A stretch of 64,000 nt of DNA from Acinetobacter sp. ANC 3929 (GTDB taxonomy: Bacteria > Pseudomonadota > Gammaproteobacteria > Pseudomonadales > Moraxellaceae): NCBI RefSeq assembly GCF_000369405.1, contig NZ_KB849994.1, positions 180,413 through 244,412 on the forward strand. The letters are read 5' to 3'. Made by a program: the position numbers and the translations under genes. The notes under the pieces are model-generated. The model had not been told where the DNA came from. It saw only the letters and a program-made list of their open reading frames with translations, and ran no database searches. How positions within the stretch are numbered: position 1 is the stretch's first letter; every line of letters begins with the position of its first letter. Positions 57,036-64,000 of the stretch are shown here, in pieces.

Positions 57036-59465
57036 TTAGTGACGTGCCGCTTTTGCATCTTCGACTGGTTTCACAATCGGTGTTTTCGGCAAAGGCTTTG
57101 GTGTATCCGTCAATGCTAAAGGTAGGATGTCATCAATGCTTTTCACAGCTTTAATTTCTAAGCCTTCTTTGACATTATCTGGAATCTCAGCCAAATCACG
57201 AACATTATCTTGTGGAATGAAAACCAGTTTAATTCCACCACGGTGGGCTGCAAGAAGTTTCTCTTTTAAGCCACCAATACGCATCGCACGGCCACCAAGA
57301 CTTGTTTCACCTGTCATGGCGATATCTGGACGAATCGCAATATCTGTAAATGCCGATACAAGTGCAGTTGTGAGTGCCAAACCAGCAGATGGGCCATCTT
57401 TTGGTGTTGCACCTTCAGGTAAGTGAACATGAACATCAGTTTCTTCAAAACGTGATGATTCAATACCGAGTTCATCAGCACGGGTACGTACAACAGTCAT
57501 TGCTGCGGTAATTGACTCTTTCATTACATCACCGAGTGAACCCGTCGTAATGAATTTACCTTTACCTTTTACAGCTGCAACTTCAATGGTAAGTAATTCA
57601 CCACCGACAGATGTCCAAGCTAAGCCATTTACACGACCCACTTGTGCTTCATCTTCGGCAATACCAAAGTCAAATTTATGTGGACCTAAGTATTCTGGAA
57701 GATTTGCAGAAGTAACGTCAATCTGTAAATTCTTCGACTTTTTACTGACCGCTTCTTTCACAACTTTACGTGCAATTTTTGACACTTCACGTTCTAAACT
57801 ACGAACACCTGCTTCACGAGTATAACGTTGTACGATGTCACGGATTGCTTCTTCATGAACAGTCAATTCTTTTGCACGTAGACCATTGTTCTTTATTGCT
57901 TTTGGAACAAGGTAACGTTCAGCGATATTCACTTTCTCATCTTCGGTATAACCCGGAAGACGAATCACTTCCATACGATCCAGCAAGGCTTCAGGGATAT
58001 TCATACTGTTTGCTGTACAGATGAACATGACTTCTGAAAGGTCAAGATCAAGATCTAAGTAATGGTCATTGAACTTGCTGTTTTGTGATGGATCAAGTAC
58101 TTCAAGCAATGCAGAAGCTGGATCGCCACGGTAGTCTTGCGCCATCTTGTCAATTTCGTCGAGCAAGAACAATGGGTTCTTAACACCAACTTTTGTCAAC
58201 GATTGCACGATTTTACCTGGCATCGCACCGATATAGGTACGACGGTGACCACGAATTTCAGCTTCATCACGTACACCACCCAGTGCCATACGGACAAACT
58301 CACGACCTGTTGCTTTTGCCACAGATTCACCAAGAGAGGTTTTACCCACACCCGGAGGACCAACCAAACAGAGGATCGGACCTTTGAGTTTTTTAACACG
58401 AGACTGAACAGCCAAATATTCAACAATACGATCTTTTACATCATCTAAGCCGTAATGATCGGTATCTAGAATTTCCTGTGCTTTAGCAAGGTTAATGCTG
58501 ACTTTGCTCGCTTTATTCCAAGGTGTATCTAAAATCACTTCTAGATAGTTGCGAACAACAGCGGCTTCGCTCGAAGCAGGTTGCATTGCTTTAAGTTTAC
58601 GAAACTCAGCTTCAGCTTTTTTGCGTACGTGTTCAGGTAAATCTGCTTCTGCAAGACGTTTTTCAATTTCAGCAACGTCATCTTCAGCACCGCCATTCAT
58701 ATCGGAAAGTTCACGTTGAATGACTTTCATTTTTTCATTTAGAAAGTATTCACGTTGGTTCTTTTCCATTTGACGTTTTACACTGTCATGCAACGTTTGC
58801 TCAATTTGCTGTTCAGCAGACTGATTCATCAAATAGCTCATTAACTCTTGCAAGTGAGCTTCAAACTCGTCGTGCTCTAAAAACTTTTGTTTTACTTCAA
58901 TATTTAAAGGCACACGAGTTGCAACGAAGAACATCAATTGCAATAAGTCTTCGATTTTATTTGCTGCTGCAACGAGTTCACGTGCATTACGTAATTTCGC
59001 TTCTGCATATTGAGCGAACAGGGTACGTAATTCATTTAAGCGAGTCTCTTGGGTCTCTTGGTCCAAAGGCAATGTCATTGGGCTTAAATGATGCTCAGCT
59101 GTTAAGTATTCTTCACCATCAATAATGCGTTCGAGTTTCGAACGATGCAGGCCTTCAATCAGTACTTTGATACAGTTTTCATCATTCTCATGATTCACAA
59201 CTTGTACGATTTTAGCCACAGTTCCATATTGATAAAGATTATCGTGATCAATTTCTTCTGTGAGCGAATCTTTTTGCGCAACTACAAATACTAAATTGTC
59301 ACTGTTACGAGCCACATCCACTGCATTGATCGATTTTTCACGACCCACAAATAGCGCGATTTGCATATGTGGATAGACCACAACATCACGTAATGCTAAG
59401 AGTGGTAATACACTTGGAACCTGTGGCTCTAAGCTAGTTTCATTGTTTAAAATATATTCAGACAT
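57036..59465 (-). CDS. lon: ATP-dependent protease Lon
   Basis: An 809-residue AAA+ serine protease. The N-terminal LON substrate domain starts near residue 18 (LPLLALRDVVVYPHM), a coiled-coil linker follows, then Walker A GPPGVGKTSL and Walker B FLLDEIDKM, and the protease domain with the catalytic serine in DGPSAGLALTTAL and the lysine downstream in GLKEKLLAAHRGG. Length and motifs are normal. The start at 59465 is supported by AGGAG 5 bases upstream; a GTG at 59471 would add two residues. Confidence 0.97.
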   Translation of the reverse strand: MSEYILNNETSLEPQVPSVLPLLALRDVVVYPHMQIALFVGREKSINAVDVARNSDNLVFVVAQKDSLTEEIDHDNLYQYGTVAKIVQVVNHENDENCIKVLIEGLHRSKLERIIDGEEYLTAEHHLSPMTLPLDQETQETRLNELRTLFAQYAEAKLRNARELVAAANKIEDLLQLMFFVATRVPLNIEVKQKFLEHDEFEAHLQELMSYLMNQSAEQQIEQTLHDSVKRQMEKNQREYFLNEKMKVIQRELSDMNGGAEDDVAEIEKRLAEADLPEHVRKKAEAEFRKLKAMQPASSEAAVVRNYLEVILDTPWNKASKVSINLAKAQEILDTDHYGLDDVKDRIVEYLAVQSRVKKLKGPILCLVGPPGVGKTSLGESVAKATGREFVRMALGGVRDEAEIRGHRRTYIGAMPGKIVQSLTKVGVKNPLFLLDEIDKMAQDYRGDPASALLEVLDPSQNSKFNDHYLDLDLDLSEVMFICTANSMNIPEALLDRMEVIRLPGYTEDEKVNIAERYLVPKAIKNNGLRAKELTVHEEAIRDIVQRYTREAGVRSLEREVSKIARKVVKEAVSKKSKNLQIDVTSANLPEYLGPHKFDFGIAEDEAQVGRVNGLAWTSVGGELLTIEVAAVKGKGKFITTGSLGDVMKESITAAMTVVRTRADELGIESSRFEETDVHVHLPEGATPKDGPSAGLALTTALVSAFTDIAIRPDIAMTGETSLGGRAMRIGGLKEKLLAAHRGGIKLVFIPQDNVRDLAEIPDNVKEGLEIKAVKSIDDILPLALTDTPKPLPKTPIVKPVEDAKAARH

Positions 59466-59609
59466 GGGCACTCCTAATGAGTGACAACGGTGTTGCCATG
59501 TTTTTTATAGTGATGTGCATTTCAAAAAATACAAGGGGTTTTGATTAGAAAATATAAAAAAAAGACTAAATTACTCAAGATTGATTGCGGAAATAAGAAA
59601 AACAGAGTG

Positions 59610-60197
59610 CTAACGTTTGAAATGATACAACTTTTTAGGACTAAGCAATCCATCCAAAGGTTGATCCCACTTTTGTCTTGATAAGGGGTGATCTACATAT
59701 TGAAAGTCATGTGCGAGACCAAGACGATAAGGGGAATGCGTCGCCGTCGCGAGTGTCCGATCATAGTAGCCCCCTCCCATACCGATTCGTGTTCCTTCAT
59801 TATCACAAGCCAATAAAGGCATGATGAGCAAATCTAAGTGTGAAACATGGCGACCGCGACTTGCCATCGGTTCTTTCATGCCAAGTGGATGATGGGAAAA
59901 ACGTTTATTTAAATATTGTGTTGCGCTTACTCTGATCCAGATCAAATTTTGATTCATATTGCAAATCATGGGCAAATAGACTTGTTTATTCCGTTGAAAA
60001 CAAAGCTTGATAATTTTATTGGTATGAACTTCACCAAAGGCATCTAGATAAAGGCCAATTTTTTTTGCAGCTTTAAATCGAGGAAAGTGATTAAGTCGAA
60101 CCAGAACCTGTTGTTCAGCTTTATTTTGCTCATAAATAGAGAGTTGTCTTCTTTTTGAACGAAGTTGTTTTCTTAATGAGTTTAAGGTAGGGCTCAT
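59610..60197 (-). CDS. 5-formyltetrahydrofolate cyclo-ligase
   Basis: A 195-residue enzyme of folate metabolism (5-formyl-THF + ATP to 5,10-methenyl-THF). The N-terminal basic LRKQLRSKRRQLS, KIGLYLDAFGEVHTN, LIMPLLACDNEGTRIGMGGGYYDRTLA and LGLAHDFQYV are characteristic of the Fau/YgfA family. It is alone upstream of lon on the same strand. In many bacteria this gene follows the 6S RNA ssrS; no ssrS is visible here. Confidence 0.9.
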   Translation of the reverse strand: MSPTLNSLRKQLRSKRRQLSIYEQNKAEQQVLVRLNHFPRFKAAKKIGLYLDAFGEVHTNKIIKLCFQRNKQVYLPMICNMNQNLIWIRVSATQYLNKRFSHHPLGMKEPMASRGRHVSHLDLLIMPLLACDNEGTRIGMGGGYYDRTLATATHSPYRLGLAHDFQYVDHPLSRQKWDQPLDGLLSPKKLYHFKR

Positions 60198-60680
60198 AAG
60201 GTTTCAAAACTAATCCTGAATAGAAGCAATCATACTTGATTTATTCAATAAACTCTAAAATCAAAGATCCTGTTATTTATAAGTAAAATTTCAAACTCGT
60301 AGATTTATTTGTATTTTTTCTAACAAGTGTAATTTTGATAATTTATTCCAATAATTAATGTGAATTTTAGATATTGAATAATTTTTTATTATTTATTATG
60401 GAGTAATTACTCTATCTTTCATGTTCTTTATAAAATAAAACAAAAGCAGAACAAAATAAAACATTTTTATATTTTTGTGATTTAAATCATGTATTTGATT
60501 ATTTGTTTTGTGTATTAATGTGAGAAATAAGTCTCATATTTTTAATAAAAATATTTACTTAATCTTTACCAATTTACTCGATTTTATTAGCATCCGCGAC
60601 TCTTTTTTGGCACCGAAACTAAAAATGCTTATTGGCATTTTTAGACCATCAATAACTGTTGTAATGATCTGAGAATTTTT
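60198..60680. other. Long AT-rich leader upstream of the trimeric autotransporter
   Basis: 483 bases between divergent genes contain no gene that I can support. The region is extremely AT-rich and includes an 8-bp palindrome ATATTTTT/AAAAATAT at 60536-60554 and the hairpin at 60619-60644. It presumably holds the promoter and 5' leader of the adhesin. Confidence 0.5.
60619..60644 (+). promoter_or_regulatory. Perfect 10-bp hairpin 36 bases upstream of the adhesin start
   Basis: CTAAAAATGC pairs with GCATTTTTAG around TTATTG. It could act as an attenuator or stabilise the adhesin mRNA 5' leader. Confidence 0.6.
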
Positions 60681-63600
60681 ATGAATAAAGTCTATAAAGT
60701 GGTTTGGAATGCATCGATTGGCGCATGGGTTGCAACGTCTGAACTTGCAAAAAGTAAAACAAAAACTAAATCTAATGTTCTCAATTTGTCAGCTGCTATT
60801 TTAGCTGGGGCAATTAGTTTTTCCCCTGCGGCTTTTGCAGCAACGAATATTGAGGGTGGTACAGGATCTGGAACCTCTATTTCTGGAAATCGATGTGCTG
60901 AAGGGGCTGCAAGCACTTCTGGGAACAGGGATATTGCAATTGGATGTGGCGCACAAACTCAAGGAAGTGGTAATTCAAATATCGCAAATCGTCAAAACCC
61001 CTACAATAATTCAACGGGTGCATTTGCAGGTGCAATGAAACAAGGGGGTTCAGTCAGCGTTGGTACCGGTTCAACTGTTGAACAGAATTTTGGTACAGCC
61101 ATTGGTTCTTATGCAACAACGAAAGGTATTGCTGCTGTTGCAATTGGTACAGCCGCACTTTCAACTGGGAATACATCTTTAGCAATTGGTCGCCAATCAG
61201 CAGCAACAGCAGATTATGCACAAGCACTTGGTAATGTTGCTGCTGCAACAGGTAAAGGGTCTTTAGCAATTGGTCATTCTGCAACAGCAGAAGGCTATCG
61301 CGCAATTGCAATTGGTTCACCTGATATTGAAAATGCAGGTTCAGTAGCGGGCCAAGCAGGTGCTGAATATCAATCAAAAATGGCAACTAAAGCGACAGGT
61401 AAAGATTCGATCGCATTTGGTGGTGGTGCGGTTGCAACACAAGAAAACTCGTTAGCGATTGGTGCATTCTCTGAATCTACAGGTGCAAAATCAGTTGCAA
61501 TTGGTACAGGTGCAAAAGCTAAAAAAGATAATGCGGTTGTTATTGGTGATCAAGCAGAAACAACTTTCGATGGCGGTGTTGCTGTTGGTAAAGGCGCACG
61601 TTCAGAAGCTGAAAACAGTATTGCTTTAGGTAAAGATTCAAAAGCAACACAAGCAACGGGAAATAGTTTTTTAACTAAACAAGCTGCGCCAACAGGTGTT
61701 TTATCTGTAGGTGATGTTGGTGCTGAACGCCGGATTCAAAATGTAGCAGACGGTGCAGTAGATTCTGATGCTGCAACTGTAGGTCAGTTAAAAGCAGCTC
61801 GTACACATTACGTGAGTGTAAATGATAATGGGGTACAGGGCGGTAATTATGAAAATGACGGTGCAAAAGGTCGTAACTCGATTGCTGTAGGCGTAAGCGC
61901 AAGTGCGACAGGTCATGATGCCGTTGTGGTTGGGTCACAAGCGAAAGGTGCAGGAGTTGGTGCGGTTTCTGTAGGTAACGCAAGTGAAACCGTGGGTAGT
62001 GGTGATGTTGCAATTGGCCGTAATGCTTCAACAAAGGGAGCTGCAGGCACGGCAACAAGCTATAGTAATCAATCGATTGCCATTGGTGATCAGACAAAGG
62101 CTGTTGGTGATCAATCCATTGCGATCGGTGCCGATGTGGTTGCGCGTGGTAACTCATCGGTTGCGATTGGTGGAGATGACGTTGATAAAATTGCTCAAGA
62201 TGCCGAGTTAAGTAAAACCTATACTGAAATTACAGGTGGTGTGCTTAAATCTGGCCGTTATCCAACAACAGAAACCAACCATGGTTCAACAGCGGTTGGT
62301 GTTCAAGCTGTGGGTACTGGTGCATTTGCATCAGCATTTGGTATGACATCTAAAGCGACAGGTGATGCGTCATCAGCTTTTGGTGTCATGTCGAATGCCT
62401 CTGGTAAAGGTGCTGCGGCATTTGGTGCTGTTTCTCAAGCAACAGGTGATGGCGCGTCAGCGATGGGTATTAACTCAGTTGCTTCTGGTACAAATTCGAC
62501 TGCAATTGGTTCTGGTAATAAACCAGGTGAAGGTGCAACCGCTACTGGTAATGGTGCGGCTGCTGTTGGTAGTGGTGCGAAAGCAACGGGTGACAGTGCT
62601 GCTGCAATTGGTAAAGGGGCTGAGGCAAGCAATGAAAATGCTGCTGCCGTCGGCGGTGGAGCAAAAGCAACAGGTAAGAACTCTGCTGCAATTGGTGGTG
62701 GTGCAATTGCAGATCAAGAAAATGCAGTAGCAGTCGGTCAAGGTGCACAATCAATGGTTGTTGGTGGTGTTGCATTAGGTGCGCGTAGCCGAGTTGAAGC
62801 TGAAAACAGTGTTGCATTGGGCCAAGATGCTATCGCAACTGAAGCAACAGGAAGTTCATTCCTGACGAATCGCGATGCTTCGATGTCAAATGGTGTGGTT
62901 TCTGTTGGTTCCGCTGGCAAAGAGCGCCGTATTACTAATGTTGAAGATGGTTCGGTTGATTCTGATGCAGTTACCGTACGTCAGTTGAAGAACGTTGATA
63001 CTCGTGTAAATCAAAATACTCAAAATATTAACAATTTAGATCAAAAAATTGATGCTACGAAAACTGATTTAGGTAATCAAATCACCGATACTAACAACAA
63101 GTTGGATGATGCGAAAAAAGACTTGGGTAACCAAATTACGGATACCAACAACAAGTTAAATGACACTAAAGATCAGTTAACGACTCAGATCACAGATACC
63201 AAGACTGAGTTAAACAACACGATCAACAACAACAAAACAGAACTAAATACCAAGATTGACAACACCAAGACTGAGTTGGAAAACAAAGGTCTAAACTTTG
63301 CAGGTAATGCAGGTAAGGACGTTCATCGTAAGTTGGGTGATAAGTTAAATATCGTGGGTGGAGCGGATGCTGCGACAGCGGAAGACAAAACCAGTGGTGA
63401 GAACGTCATTACCCGTACCACCGAAGATGGCATCAAGATTGAATTGTTGAAAGATGCGAAGTTCGACAGCATTACCACTGGCGACAGCATATTAAACAAC
63501 AATGGCTTAACCATTAAAGATGGCCCAAGCATCACCAAAAATGGCATTAATGCAGGTAATAAAGTCATCAGCAATGTTGCAGATGGTAAAGATGGTAAAG

Positions 63601-64000
63601 ATGCAGTCAATGTTGATCAGTTAACCAACGTTAAAGATGGTTTAGATGGCAAGATCACAGATACCAACAACAAGTTAGATGATGCTAAGAAAGATTTAGG
63701 TAATCAGATTACTGATACCAATAAGAATCTAGATGATGCGAAAAAAGACTTGGGTAACCAGATCACGAATACTAAAGATCAGTTAACTAATCAGATTACA
63801 GATACCAAGACTGAATTAAACAACACGATCAACAACACGATCAACAACACCAAGACTGAGTTGGAAAACAAAGGTCTAAACTTTGCAGGTAATGCAGGTA
63901 AGGACGTTCATCGTAAGTTGGGTGATAAGTTAAACATCGTGGGTGGTGCTGATGCTGCGACAGCAGAAGACAAGACCAGCGGTGAGAACGTGATTACCCG
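60681..64000 (+). CDS. Trimeric autotransporter adhesin (YadA-like), 3' truncated by the window
   Basis: An open frame of about 1,106 codons runs from ATG 60681 to the end without a stop. It starts [21 protein letters not shown], an extended signal peptide region (ESPR), then has a signal core ending FAATN. The passenger carries many YadA-head repeats of the AVAIGTGA kind (about residues 85-740, in blocks interrupted by the neck motif [22 protein letters not shown], near residues 350 and 755), then coiled-coil stalk repeats ([18 protein letters not shown] type). A 195-residue stalk unit is repeated with period 585 bases. The C-terminal membrane anchor is outside the window. Role: attachment and biofilm. 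Confidence 0.92.
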   Translation, partial: MNKVYKVVWNASIGAWVATSELAKSKTKTKSNVLNLSAAILAGAISFSPAAFAATNIEGGTGSGTSISGNRCAEGAASTSGNRDIAIGCGAQTQGSGNSNIANRQNPYNNSTGAFAGAMKQGGSVSVGTGSTVEQNFGTAIGSYATTKGIAAVAIGTAALSTGNTSLAIGRQSAATADYAQALGNVAAATGKGSLAIGHSATAEGYRAIAIGSPDIENAGSVAGQAGAEYQSKMATKATGKDSIAFGGGAVATQENSLAIGAFSESTGAKSVAIGTGAKAKKDNAVVIGDQAETTFDGGVAVGKGARSEAENSIALGKDSKATQATGNSFLTKQAAPTGVLSVGDVGAERRIQNVADGAVDSDAATVGQLKAARTHYVSVNDNGVQGGNYENDGAKGRNSIAVGVSASATGHDAVVVGSQAKGAGVGAVSVGNASETVGSGDVAIGRNASTKGAAGTATSYSNQSIAIGDQTKAVGDQSIAIGADVVARGNSSVAIGGDDVDKIAQDAELSKTYTEITGGVLKSGRYPTTETNHGSTAVGVQAVGTGAFASAFGMTSKATGDASSAFGVMSNASGKGAAAFGAVSQATGDGASAMGINSVASGTNSTAIGSGNKPGEGATATGNGAAAVGSGAKATGDSAAAIGKGAEASNENAAAVGGGAKATGKNSAAIGGGAIADQENAVAVGQGAQSMVVGGVALGARSRVEAENSVALGQDAIATEATGSSFLTNRDASMSNGVVSVGSAGKERRITNVEDGSVDSDAVTVRQLKNVDTRVNQNTQNINNLDQKIDATKTDLGNQITDTNNKLDDAKKDLGNQITDTNNKLNDTKDQLTTQITDTKTELNNTINNNKTELNTKIDNTKTELENKGLNFAGNAGKDVHRKLGDKLNIVGGADAATAEDKTSGENVITRTTEDGIKIELLKDAKFDSITTGDSILNNNGLTIKDGPSITKNGINAGNKVISNVADGKDGKDAVNVDQLTNVKDGLDGKITDTNNKLDDAKKDLGNQITDTNKNLDDAKKDLGNQITNTKDQLTNQITDTKTELNNTINNTINNTKTELENKGLNFAGNAGKDVHRKLGDKLNIVGGADAATAEDKTSGENVIT
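63069..63250 (+). repeat. Short tandem stalk repeats
   Basis: Near-identical 54-base units (about 18 residues, [15 protein letters not shown] type) follow one another and recur from about 63650 to 63830. They encode heptad-like coiled coil. Confidence 0.75.
63261..64000 (+). repeat. 585-base direct repeat in the adhesin stalk
   Basis: The sequence from 63261 (AACACCAAGACTGAGTTGG onward) returns at 63846 with only scattered differences and continues to the window end, so the period is exactly 585 bases, or 195 residues, in frame. More copies may lie beyond the edge. Confidence 0.85.

Noticed and set aside
60198..60680. 6S RNA (ssrS) beside the cyclo-ligase gene
   Set aside because: ssrS often precedes this gene in other bacteria, but the region here is plain AT-rich leader with only short palindromes and no long 6S-like stem.
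61675..62157. Opposite-strand frames in the autotransporter (160 codons and others)
   Set aside because: Low-complexity His/Leu/Gln-rich translation from the repetitive adhesin sequence; the plus-strand frame is open for the whole stretch and clearly protein-like.

Overview
The window reads as chromosomal DNA of an Acinetobacter-type gammaproteobacterium. It is AT-rich (I judge roughly 40% GC by eye). It carries the dat-ddc pair for 1,3-diaminopropane synthesis, a DesT/FabR-type regulator divergent from a ferredoxin reductase and acyl desaturase, an AroP-type permease next to an arylpyruvate-type decarboxylase, and Acinetobacter-style VgrG, Bap-like and trimeric autotransporter genes. I do not assign a species. 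I see no tRNA, rRNA, CRISPR array, prophage or intact insertion sequence.

Layout. 1-9.8 kb is housekeeping: a partial gene, a CYTH/CHAD protein, an Mpo1-like membrane protein, thiE, hemL, a GlcG/HbpS protein, rluA, rapA and dps. Two diverged copies of a hairpin-rich intergenic repeat flank the first part of this block. 10-16 kb holds an AI-2E family permease, the desaturase regulator and operon with palindromic sites between them, and a hotdog-fold protein facing a TetR regulator across tandem operators. 15.9-22.8 kb, on the minus strand, is a type VI secretion cargo operon: vgrG with an in-frame amber stop, a DUF4123 adaptor, a tiny lipoprotein, three tandem immunity-like lipoproteins and a DUF2235 (Tle1-like) phospholipase.

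23-33 kb is metabolic: a SIMPL protein, dat-ddc, then an aldehyde dehydrogenase, an Lrp/AsnC regulator, a thiamine-diphosphate 2-keto acid decarboxylase and an aromatic amino acid permease. Together the last four suggest disposal of aromatic 2-keto acids to aryl acetates. 33-41 kb contains two unlinked small genes, the pstSCAB phosphate transporter behind a triple Pho-box repeat, and sohB. 41-48.4 kb has a short Bap-like Ig-repeat protein, several membrane or envelope proteins, rsmD and mrdA (PBP2). 48.4-60.2 kb is again core: a DUF445 protein, adk, nth, an rnfB-like ferredoxin, gdhA, a META/DUF4377 lipoprotein, a DODA-type dioxygenase, rlmH, lon and a 5-formyl-THF cyclo-ligase gene. From 60.7 kb to the end an open trimeric autotransporter adhesin gene runs off the window.

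The most unusual region is the T6SS cargo operon. The spike gene is interrupted by a single stop codon. The immunity gene is triplicated, each spacer holds a decayed stub of the effector start, and one immunity copy is a mosaic of the other two.
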